NCBI GenBank assembly: GCA_944323655.1
Contig: CALUTL010000008.1
Coordinates: 20,551-84,550 of the forward strand
Length of the DNA stretch: 64,000 bases
Reading direction: 5' to 3'
DNA from: Candidatus Gastranaerophilales bacterium
GTDB lineage: Bacteria; Cyanobacteriota; Vampirovibrionia; Gastranaerophilales; Gastranaerophilaceae
A program made the position numbers and the translations under genes. Numbering within the stretch: the stretch's first letter is position 1; each line of letters begins with the position of its first letter. The notes beneath the pieces are model-generated. The model was not told the DNA's origin. It searched no databases and saw nothing but the letters and a program-made list of their open reading frames with translations. Below, in pieces: positions 56,026 to 64,000 of this stretch.

Positions 56026-56766
56026 ATGTCTGTAGCATTAAGTGAAGAAAGAATACAAGAACTCGTCAAAGAAACAGGCTTAAAACATATAGCAATCATA
56101 ATGGACGGGAACAGACGCTGGGCAAAGGCGCACAATTTACCCTCAGCTTTCGGGCATAAAAAGGGTGTTGATGCCCTGAAAGCGACAATGAGAGCCTGCG
56201 ACGATTTCGGGATAAAATATTTAACAGTTTACGCATTTTCGACCGAAAATTGGAATCGAAAACCGGAAGAAGTTTCATTTCTGATGGATTTGCTCGGGAC
56301 AACACTTCAAAACGAGCTTAAGGAAATGGATGAAAACAATGTTGTAATAAGCTTCATCGGAGATACAACAAAATTAAGCGAAAAACTTCAAAAGATTTTA
56401 AAAAACGCAGTTGAAACAACAAAAAATAATACTGGTGTAAACCTTCAAATAGCGTTTAATTACGGTGCAAGAGACGAGATAGTTCATGCAGTTAAAAACA
56501 TTTGCAAAAAAATTCAATCAAAAGAGCTTTCACTTGATGAAATAACCGAAGATATAATATCAAATAATTTATACACCCAAAACATTCCAGATCCGGACTT
56601 GCTAATCCGAACAGGCGGAGAGATGAGGGTTTCGAACTATCTTTTATGGCAGATAGCATACAGCGAGTTTATAGTTACCAAAAGATACTGGCCCGAATTT
56701 GACAAAAAAGCACTATCTGAAGCGATTTCGGAATTTTACGGCAGACAAAGACGCTACGGAAAATAA
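56026..56766 (+). CDS. uppS: Undecaprenyl diphosphate synthase
   Basis: 246 residues. The cis-prenyltransferase signature MDGNRRWAKAHNLPSAFGHKKG lies near residue 28, with TVYAFSTENWNRKPEEV and the C-terminal PDLLIRTGGEMRVSNYLLWQIAYSE. It makes the C55 carrier for peptidoglycan and O-antigen. AAAGGA precedes the ATG; rdgB follows after 17 nt. Confidence 0.97.
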   Translation: MSVALSEERIQELVKETGLKHIAIIMDGNRRWAKAHNLPSAFGHKKGVDALKATMRACDDFGIKYLTVYAFSTENWNRKPEEVSFLMDLLGTTLQNELKEMDENNVVISFIGDTTKLSEKLQKILKNAVETTKNNTGVNLQIAFNYGARDEIVHAVKNICKKIQSKELSLDEITEDIISNNLYTQNIPDPDLLIRTGGEMRVSNYLLWQIAYSEFIVTKRYWPEFDKKALSEAISEFYGRQRRYGK

Positions 56767-56783
56767 GAATTTAAAGGAGCTTT

Positions 56784-57362
56784 ATGAAGATAATAATAGC
56801 CACCCAAAACCCGCATAAAGTAGAGGAAATAAGAGCGATTGCAAATCTTTACGGGATGAGCGGAATTGAATTTGAAGCAATCGACAGCAGTTTAGATTTT
56901 AACCCTGATGAGAACGGCCAGACTTTTGAAGAAAATTCTTTTATAAAAGCAAAAGAAGCGAACCGCCTGACGGGCGAATACACACTTGCAGACGATTCAG
57001 GCTTATGCGTTGAAGCACTTGAAGGTGCCCCAGGGATTCACTCTGCAAGATATGCTGAAACCGCACAAAAAAGAATTGACAAACTTCTTGATGCACTAAA
57101 AAATTCGCAAAATCGCAAAGCCAAATTTGTCTGCGCTCTTACTTTTATAAACCCCTCAGGCGAAGTTGAATTTACAACAAGAGGTGAATGCCTCGGGGAA
57201 ATTGCGACCACTCAATCAGGCACCCACGGGTTTGGCTATGATCCTGTTTTTTTAGTCGGCGGAACTTCAAAAACAATGGCGGATATGGAAGAAGATGAAA
57301 AAAATAAAATTTCTCACAGAAGCCGCGCTATGCAAAAGCTTTTTGATTATTTAAAAAAATAA
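56784..57362 (+). CDS. rdgB: dITP/XTP pyrophosphatase (RdgB/HAM1)
   Basis: 192 residues. The nucleotide-binding start MKIIIATQNPHKVEEI (TxNxxK), central TLADDSGLCVEALEGAPGIHSARYA, and FGYDPVF are family signatures. It removes non-canonical purine triphosphates from the pool. GGAG lies upstream. Co-transcription with uppS is likely. Confidence 0.96.
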   Translation: MKIIIATQNPHKVEEIRAIANLYGMSGIEFEAIDSSLDFNPDENGQTFEENSFIKAKEANRLTGEYTLADDSGLCVEALEGAPGIHSARYAETAQKRIDKLLDALKNSQNRKAKFVCALTFINPSGEVEFTTRGECLGEIATTQSGTHGFGYDPVFLVGGTSKTMADMEEDEKNKISHRSRAMQKLFDYLKK

Positions 57363-57377
57363 ACCTTATTTTTATGC

Positions 57378-57383
57378 GATAAT
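57378..57383 (+). promoter_or_regulatory. Extended -10 box immediately before hydE
   Basis: TGCGATAAT ends six bases before the hydE ATG and no ribosome-binding sequence is present, so a leaderless transcript is possible. Confidence 0.45.
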
Positions 57384-57389
57384 TTTTAT

Positions 57390-58403
57390 ATGCAAAATCT
57401 TATTGGTAAAGCTAAAAAAGAACATTCCCTTTCAAAATCTGAAATTGTTGAAATTTTAAAAGACAATTCCGTAAATGACTATCTTTTTAAATCCGCAGAC
57501 GAAGTAAGAAAAAAATTTAAAGGGGATGAAGTTTATTTAAGAGCCTTAATTGAGTTTTCAAATATTTGCAGATGCAATTGCTGCTACTGCGGGATAAGAC
57601 GGGATAATAAAAATATTGAACGTTACAGGCTTGAAAAAGATGAAATAATAAAACTTGTAGATTTTGCAGTTCAATCGGGTTACAAAACTATCGTTCTTCA
57701 AAGCGGAGAAGATTTGTTTTTTGGGGCGGATTATTTTGCGGAAATTATAAAAGAAATTAAAAAATCAGATGTTGCAATAACCTTAAGCATCGGTGAAAGG
57801 ACTTTTGAAGAATACAAAATACTAAAAGACGCCGGAGCCGACAGATTTTTACTTCGGATTGAAACGACGGACGAAGATTTATACAAAAAAATGCACCCTG
57901 ATATGGATTTTGCAAACAGAAAAAGATGTCTGTATGATTTAAAAAAACTTGGATTTGAAACAGGCACAGGTTCACTTATAGGGCTTCCCGGACAAACTTT
58001 AGAAAGCCTTGCGAATGATATTTTATTCTATAAAGAACTTGATGCTGATATGATAGGAATAGGCCCCTTGATTGTCCATCCTGAAACACCTTTAAAAAAC
58101 GAAAAAAACGGGGATTTAATTTTGGCAATAAAGGTTTTAGCCCTAACCCGCCTGCTTTTGCCTGATATAAATATTCCTGCAACAACTGCGATGGAAACAC
58201 TTCATCCGCAAGGCAGAATTATAGCGCTTCAATCAGGGGCAAACGTTATTATGCCAAATATCACGTTTGAAAAATGTAAAAAAAATTATGAAATCTATCC
58301 GAACAAAGTTTCGGTGGACTATTCAAAACTTCAAACAGACCTTGAAACTATCGGACGAAAAATTTCCGACCGAAAAGGTTACAGAAAAGACTTCTTAAAT
58401 TAA
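57390..58403 (+). CDS. hydE: [FeFe]-hydrogenase maturase HydE (radical SAM)
   Basis: 337 residues. The radical-SAM cluster motif CRCNCCYC (Cx3Cx2C with two additional Cys) lies near residue 59, followed by the HydE-type [33 protein letters not shown] and [10 protein letters not shown]. HydE helps to build the H-cluster of [FeFe] hydrogenases with HydF and HydG, neither of which is nearby. PylB and BioB relatives are less similar in these blocks. Its presence implies fermentative hydrogen metabolism elsewhere in the genome. Confidence 0.85.
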   Translation: MQNLIGKAKKEHSLSKSEIVEILKDNSVNDYLFKSADEVRKKFKGDEVYLRALIEFSNICRCNCCYCGIRRDNKNIERYRLEKDEIIKLVDFAVQSGYKTIVLQSGEDLFFGADYFAEIIKEIKKSDVAITLSIGERTFEEYKILKDAGADRFLLRIETTDEDLYKKMHPDMDFANRKRCLYDLKKLGFETGTGSLIGLPGQTLESLANDILFYKELDADMIGIGPLIVHPETPLKNEKNGDLILAIKVLALTRLLLPDINIPATTAMETLHPQGRIIALQSGANVIMPNITFEKCKKNYEIYPNKVSVDYSKLQTDLETIGRKISDRKGYRKDFLN

Positions 58404-58422
58404 AAAAGAAAGGAATTTTTTA

Positions 58423-59343
58423 ATGAAAATTGCTGAAAATGTTTTAGGATTAATAGGTAATACACCTTTAGTTAAAATAAATCGTTTAAATCAAGATGGT
58501 TGTGCAAATGTAGTTGCAAAATTGGAAAGTTTTAACCCCGCTGGATCTATTAAGGATAGAACTGCGTTGAGTATGATTGAAGATGCAGAAAAAAGAGGTT
58601 TGTTGACTCCAGGTGCAGTAATTATAGAACCGACAAGTGGAAATACAGGTATCGGTCTTGCTATGGTATGTGCTGTCAAAGGTTATAAGATGATTTTGAC
58701 AATGCCTGAGACAATGAGTTTAGAAAGAAGAAAACTCCTATCTGCATACGGCGCAGAACTTGTTCTGACAGAAGGGGAAAAAGGCATGCAAGGAGCCGTC
58801 GAAAAAGCCGAAGAACTACATCAGGAAATTAAAAATTCCTTCATTCCTCAGCAATTTGCAAACCCTGCAAATCCTGCTTCACATTCTTCAACTGCCGACG
58901 AAATCTGGTCCGACACAGACGGCAAAGTTGATATTCTGGTCGCTGGTGTCGGAACAGGCGGAACACTTTGCGGATGTGCAAAAAGATTAAAAGAATTAAA
59001 TCCACAATTAAAAGCAATTGCGATTGAACCGGCATCAAGTCAGGTTTTAGCGGGAAAACAGGCCGGCATGCACAAAATTCAAGGCATTGGAGCAAATTTT
59101 ATCCCTGAAAACTTTGATAAAAATCTGGCAGACGAAATTTTTCCTGTAAAAGATGAAGAAGCTATTTCAACAGCCCGTAATCTTGCTTTCAAAGAAGGTA
59201 TACTTGCAGGAATTTCCGGCGGTGCTGCGATGTTTGCAGCTCTGGAAATTTCAAAACGCTCAGAAAACACCGGTAAAAATATTGTTGTAATTCTGCCGGA
59301 TAATGGTGAACGTTACCTTTCCAGCGAATTATTTAACAATTAA
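58423..59343 (+). CDS. cysK: Cysteine synthase (O-acetylserine sulfhydrylase A)
   Basis: 306 residues. [12 protein letters not shown], the PLP lysine in NPAGSIKDR, the substrate loop [11 protein letters not shown] and the PLP-phosphate loop [10 protein letters not shown] are complete. It makes cysteine from O-acetylserine and sulfide. AAGAAAGGA precedes the ATG, 19 nt after hydE. Codon choice shifts near 58740: the 5' third prefers GGT, TTA and GTT, the later part GGC, GCC and CTT. Confidence 0.95.
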   Translation: MKIAENVLGLIGNTPLVKINRLNQDGCANVVAKLESFNPAGSIKDRTALSMIEDAEKRGLLTPGAVIIEPTSGNTGIGLAMVCAVKGYKMILTMPETMSLERRKLLSAYGAELVLTEGEKGMQGAVEKAEELHQEIKNSFIPQQFANPANPASHSSTADEIWSDTDGKVDILVAGVGTGGTLCGCAKRLKELNPQLKAIAIEPASSQVLAGKQAGMHKIQGIGANFIPENFDKNLADEIFPVKDEEAISTARNLAFKEGILAGISGGAAMFAALEISKRSENTGKNIVVILPDNGERYLSSELFNN

Positions 59344-59367
59344 GATTTGTAACAAAAACTTATTTTC

Positions 59368-59406
59368 CTGAAATCATGCTTTTTTATATGTGTTTATTGA
59401 TATAAG
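59368..59406 (+). promoter_or_regulatory. Bipartite promoter element, copy G
   Basis: CTGAAA (59368-59373), 18 bp, GTTTATTGATATAAG. It resembles copy A most and ends 20 nt before the 59427 start codon. Confidence 0.45.
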
Positions 59407-59426
59407 AAGTAAAAGCAGGAGGGCTT

Positions 59427-61091
59427 ATGTCGATTAATATTACAGTCGGTAACGGACAAGGTATAACGCAAGCAATTAAAGCACACCTGGAAAAACAAGG
59501 TGTGAAGCTTACGAATGTAAAACTGTCTGACTGGCAGAAAGTAATGACTCTTGTTAATCAAAACCAGCAGGCAAATGCCACGGCCGGAAAAGACAGTATC
59601 TTTACCGGCGGCAACGATGTTTCACGCATAGGTAAAAATAACGGCGATAACAACTGGAAAACAGATTTTCAGGTTCAGGCCGGCCAGGTAATGCAGTTTG
59701 ATGCGGGTATTTTCAATAAAATTGTTGCTGTTTTGACAGGTAAAGCGCAAGAAACTCCGGCACCTGACGAAACTCCTGATAATCAACCACAGACACCGCC
59801 TCCTCTTGATGCGAAACCTCAAGGTTTAAGTCAGGAACCGGATATTCCTGATAAAATAGAAGTTCCAGCTGATGTTCAAAGACAAAGCACAGAAAGTATG
59901 ATTGATCAACTCGGCGGAAAAATTATTCAGCGTGAAGTTAATGGTGAAATGCAGGATATTGCGGTTGTAACTGTAGACGGTCAAAAAGTCCGCCGTGCAA
60001 TTAACGAGGACGGCACGCTTGGCGATACACTTGCCGCAACAAAAACATTCGGAAAAAATGAATACATCGCGGGTGATTTCCCTGCAGGTACAAAGGTTTT
60101 AGAACGTGAAGTAAACGGCCAAAAGCAGCAAATAGCAGTCTATAAGGATAAAGACGGCAATACCCAAAGAGCACTTGTTGTGACTGATCCTGAAACTGGT
60201 AAAACTACTTTAGGCGAAAATTTAGTTACAGTTTCAACTATGGGTAAAAATAAATATGTGACAGAAAGTAAGTTTAATGCATATGTAAAAACTATGCTTG
60301 GTTTAGGAGCAGATGAAGATATTCCTGCAGATTTAAAAGCTGAATACATAACAATTGGAGGTGAATCTTCTATTGTTATAAAAAAAGATGGTAAAGTTAT
60401 GGATTCTGCTCAACTTAAATCTTTTATGGCTGATTATAGAGCAAATACAGAAGGAAATAGTGCTTTTGTAGAAGCAAAAGCTCAAGATCCAATCTCCGAT
60501 ATCCCAGAGATTAATAGTTCCCCACAAATTTATAACGGAAACAGTAATACAGAAGAAGTAAAAGCACATAATCCAATATCAGATATACCAGAGATTAATA
60601 GTGCACCAGAAATTTATGATGGAAATAGTAATGTAAAAGATGTTGCAAGTAATAATCATAAAGGAGAAACTAGAGAAATTTCATCCGATAAAGTTAAAGG
60701 TTCTTATACTTTAGCTCCTTCTGATAATGGAGATGGTTATCGCTTGGACACATCGTCACTTATTCTAAATAATAAAGGAGAAGCTTCTTCTTTCTTTGAA
60801 ATGACAAATAAAAATGGTAATAATATTTATCAACTTTCAAATGGGTTATATGAATTCAGAGGATTACAAGAGTCAGGTATGAGTTCGCTACAATCTAGGA
60901 TGGATTCTGCGTCTCAAGATTTATCTCTTAATAATGCTATTTATAATGATTTATCAAACAAACAAGCTTCAGGTGTTGAACTTGCTGATTATGAGAAGGC
61001 ATTTATGAGTAAGCATTTAGAAGATCTTAATAATTATGGTTTAGCTCTTGATAAGAATGGTAATATTATTAATATTGCAAAAGATGAGTAA
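59427..61091 (+). CDS. Modular repeat protein with shared N-terminal family module
   Basis: 554 residues, GCAGGAGGG before the ATG. Residues 1-105 are the module shared with the 27496 and 63464 products (QGITQAI near 11, W36, SIFTGG at 57-62). A Pro/Thr/Asp linker follows (TPDNQPQTPPPLDAKPQG). Then two copies of a ~60-residue beta-type repeat, marked by IIQREVNGEMQDIAV and VLEREVNGQKQQIAV, each ending near a GKNEYI/GKNKYV strand. Further on are two 28-residue tandem units (NPISDIPEIN type). No signal peptide or membrane helix. Codon use becomes more AT-rich after ~60215, suggesting the C-terminal half has a different history. Function unknown. Confidence 0.65.
   Translation: MSINITVGNGQGITQAIKAHLEKQGVKLTNVKLSDWQKVMTLVNQNQQANATAGKDSIFTGGNDVSRIGKNNGDNNWKTDFQVQAGQVMQFDAGIFNKIVAVLTGKAQETPAPDETPDNQPQTPPPLDAKPQGLSQEPDIPDKIEVPADVQRQSTESMIDQLGGKIIQREVNGEMQDIAVVTVDGQKVRRAINEDGTLGDTLAATKTFGKNEYIAGDFPAGTKVLEREVNGQKQQIAVYKDKDGNTQRALVVTDPETGKTTLGENLVTVSTMGKNKYVTESKFNAYVKTMLGLGADEDIPADLKAEYITIGGESSIVIKKDGKVMDSAQLKSFMADYRANTEGNSAFVEAKAQDPISDIPEINSSPQIYNGNSNTEEVKAHNPISDIPEINSAPEIYDGNSNVKDVASNNHKGETREISSDKVKGSYTLAPSDNGDGYRLDTSSLILNNKGEASSFFEMTNKNGNNIYQLSNGLYEFRGLQESGMSSLQSRMDSASQDLSLNNAIYNDLSNKQASGVELADYEKAFMSKHLEDLNNYGLALDKNGNIINIAKDE
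60477..60644 (+). repeat. 84-bp tandem duplication inside the 59427 gene
   Basis: Two adjacent in-frame units, 60477-60560 and 60561-60644, encode 28 residues each sharing PISDIPEINS and IY(N/D)GNSN. The protein copies are closer than the DNA copies, whose synonymous sites differ. Confidence 0.85.
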
Positions 61092-61093
61092 AA

Positions 61094-61121
61094 GAAAAAC
61101 TGAGATTAATCTCAGTTTTTC
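61094..61121 (+). terminator. Bidirectional terminator between the 59427 gene and groEL
   Basis: Perfect palindrome, arms GAAAAACTGAGATT and AATCTCAGTTTTTC, with T-rich flanks in both directions. Confidence 0.88.
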
Positions 61122-61155
61122 TTTTACTTTATGATATGTATATTTCTTTAGGGAA

Positions 61156-62832
<1,677 letters not shown>

Positions 62833-62845
62833 TCATTTACAACTA

Positions 62846-63130
62846 TTATTCAATAATTGCTAAAGCGTCTTTAATAGATAGAATTTTATATTCTACACCG
62901 TCCATTTTAACGTCAGTTCCTGCGTATTTAGCATAAAGAACAATATCCCCTACTTTAACATCCATAGGTTCTCTTTCGCCTTTTTCATTAGTTTTGCCTA
63001 AGCCTACAGCAACAACTTCACCTTTTTGCGGTTTTTCTTTAGCGCTGTCAGGGATAAAAATTCCGCCTGAAGTTTGTTCGGTATCTTCAATAACTTTAAT
63101 AACAATTCTGTCTGCTAAAGGTTTAATCAT
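62846..63130 (-). CDS. groES: Co-chaperonin GroES
   Basis: 94 residues. [23 protein letters not shown] with the mobile loop and the [21 protein letters not shown] region are conserved. AAGGAG precedes the ATG. No CIRCE inverted repeat (TTAGCACTC type) was found upstream, so HrcA control is not supported. Confidence 0.98.
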   Translation of the reverse strand: MIKPLADRIVIKVIEDTEQTSGGIFIPDSAKEKPQKGEVVAVGLGKTNEKGEREPMDVKVGDIVLYAKYAGTDVKMDGVEYKILSIKDALAIIE

Positions 63131-63156
63131 AATATTTTCTCCTTACTTACCATTCC

Positions 63157-63212
63157 GTCATTCTGAACTTGTTTCAAAATCTATTTAGATCCTGAAATAA
63201 ATTCAGGATGAC
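63157..63212. repeat. 56-bp imperfect palindrome in the groES leader (REP/MITE-like)
   Basis: Arms 63157-63182 and 63187-63212 are 26 bp each with a 4-bp centre; they match as inverted repeats at 22 of 26 positions. The outer ends read GTCATTCTGAAC and TTCAGGATGAC. It is the only copy in the window. Confidence 0.7.
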
Positions 63213-63395
63213 TACTACAATATTATTTATATAACGGATTTAAAAAATAATTAAAAACCTTAAGGATTTTTTAATTATTCAAGAAAAATTTTTAACAATT
63301 TCATAATTATTAAGTTTTATTAACTTAAATTACACACCCACAATCAAATCATAACGAGGTTTAGAAAAAACATTTTTAAATTTGGCATTTATATA

Positions 63396-63436
63396 AAGCA
63401 ATTTCCGAAGAAATATAACTTTTATATATTTATAAC
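63396..63436 (+). promoter_or_regulatory. Bipartite promoter element, copy F
   Basis: AAGCAA (63396-63401), 17 bp, CTTTTATATATTTATAAC. It ends 27 nt before the 63464 start codon; spacing is one base shorter, the T tract one base longer. Confidence 0.5.
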
Positions 63437-63463
63437 ATACGGGAAAAACACAAGGAGATTATT

Positions 63464-64000
63464 ATGAGTGAGAATGTGCCAAGTATTGATGCTATTACTA
63501 TTAAGATTAAGAAGGATAAAGGCATAACACATGCCTTAAAAGATGTTGTAGACAATTTAATCAAGCAGAAAAAAGCAGAATTAACCGACGGAAAAATAAC
63601 CTTACAAGAATGGAATGCTGTTATGGATAAGCTTATAGAACTGCAAAACAACAGAAAAGCACAAGGAAAAGCGTCCATTTTTGGCGGCGGAACAGATAAA
63701 ACACGTGCCGGATGGCATAACAGCTTTGTAGTACATCCTAATCAAGAAATAAGTTTTACAGCAGAAGAAACCACGCAGATTTACGAAGCAATGGGCGTGG
63801 TAATTAAAAACACAAATACTCCAGAGGCACCAGAAGCACCTGAAGGACCTGAGGGATCCGAAGCACCTAAGGGATCCGAAGCACCTAAGGGATCTGAAGC
63901 ATCTAAGGGATCTGAAGCACCTAAGGGATCTGAAGCACCTAAGGGATCTGAAGCACCTAAGGGATCTGAAGCACCTAAGGGATCTGAAGCACCTGAGGGA
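63464..64000 (+). CDS. Modular protein with shared N-terminal module and GSEAPK repeats (3' end outside window)
   Basis: 179 codons are visible and the frame is still open. CAAGGAG precedes the ATG. Residues 1-115 are the family module (KGITHAL near 19, W50, SIFGGG at 71-76, then EISFTAEE). After a short PEAPEAPEG linker, at least eight copies of the hexapeptide GSEAPK follow, continuing to the window edge. The repeat is charged, Pro-containing and likely extended, like a surface stalk or spacer. No signal peptide. Function unknown. Confidence 0.68.
   Translation, partial: MSENVPSIDAITIKIKKDKGITHALKDVVDNLIKQKKAELTDGKITLQEWNAVMDKLIELQNNRKAQGKASIFGGGTDKTRAGWHNSFVVHPNQEISFTAEETTQIYEAMGVVIKNTNTPEAPEAPEGPEGSEAPKGSEAPKGSEASKGSEAPKGSEAPKGSEAPKGSEAPKGSEAPEG
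63854..64000 (+). repeat. 18-bp tandem repeat encoding GSEAPK
   Basis: Eight full units begin at 63854 and every 18 bases after; the first two use GGATCC, the rest GGATCT, the third encodes Ser for Pro and the eighth Glu for Lys. The array runs past the window end. Confidence 0.95.

Larger units (their letters stand above)
63131..63463. other. Divergent intergenic region, groES and 63464 genes
   Basis: A 333-bp AT-rich gap. It holds, from left, the groES ribosome site, a 56-bp palindromic element, a poorly defined groESL promoter (TTGAAT-like and TATA-like blocks on the minus strand, no exact spacing) and copy F of the bipartite promoter element. No gene was found. Confidence 0.6.

Noticed and set aside
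59341..59427. CTTTTTTATATG at 59379 as the box of promoter copy G
   Set aside because: With that box the upstream hexamer would be AAAACT; the GTTTATTGATATAAG box gives CTGAAA at the proper 18-bp spacing.
63131..63463. CIRCE element for HrcA upstream of groES
   Set aside because: No TTAGCACTC-N9-GAGTGCTAA or close variant; the palindrome present is unrelated.
63854..64000. CRISPR array
   Set aside because: Units are contiguous 18-bp direct repeats in an open reading frame with no unique spacers.

Overview
The window reads as a low-GC chromosome segment from the non-photosynthetic sister lineage of Cyanobacteria (Vampirovibrionia, formerly Melainabacteria), most likely the gut order Gastranaerophilales. 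This is an inference from combined features: a minC-minD-minE operon, a two-gene atpD-atpC (beta-epsilon) operon apart from the other ATP synthase genes, a Ycf45-like AAA/R3H protein, an RND efflux operon with an outer-membrane channel (so a diderm envelope), class II ribonucleotide reductase and the [FeFe]-hydrogenase maturase HydE (so an anaerobic lifestyle). Several small lineage-type proteins of unknown function also fit. No rRNA, tRNA, CRISPR array, transposase or prophage gene was seen.

Layout. 1-6.5 kb: the end of a long coiled-coil repeat protein overlapping a GlcD-type flavoprotein, then a reverse-strand group (Ycf45-like ATPase with a coupled leader ORF, CheR-like methyltransferase, glutaredoxin). 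6.6-17.9 kb: fusA, pheT, rplI, a one-carbon cluster (MetE/MtaA-like methyltransferase, CooC-like ATPase, folD), a DnaJ-like chaperone and two unknown genes. 18-27.4 kb: an 18-gene S10/spc ribosomal-protein cluster on the minus strand, from rpsJ to rplR. It has a candidate pseudoknot in its leader, a structured rpsJ-rplC spacer, and an internal terminator plus promoter between rpsH and rplF; it stops before rpsE. 27.5-32 kb: minCDE bracketed by two paralogous genes encoding a lysozyme-like domain followed by an EF-hand-like loop. 32.2-42.3 kb: NrtR-like regulator, secG, tcdA, an SDR, GT9, comM, a pilin-like protein, a split chromate-transporter pair, atpDC and a PlsC-like acyltransferase. 42.4-53 kb: tripartite RND efflux operon, ileS, a dicarboxylate/amino-acid symporter. 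53-64 kb: nrdJ, uppS-rdgB-hydE-cysK, modular repeat proteins and groESL.

The most unusual signal is a possible uncharacterised regulon. Seven unlinked genes of unknown function (starts at 15804, 17192, 32061, 42656, 55382, 59427, 63464) have a similar bipartite element 18-37 nt before the start codon: a hexamer such as AGGCAA or TTGAAA, an 18-bp spacer (17 in one copy), and a CTTTATA-like box ending in TAAG or TAAC. Housekeeping genes in the window instead have ordinary sigma-70-like promoters. Three proteins (27496, 59427, 63464) also share an N-terminal module of about 95-115 residues joined to quite different C-terminal parts: a lysozyme-like/EF-hand region, repeat modules, and a GSEAPK hexapeptide repeat. 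Together these suggest a lineage-specific, co-regulated, modular protein family; its function cannot be read from the sequence alone.
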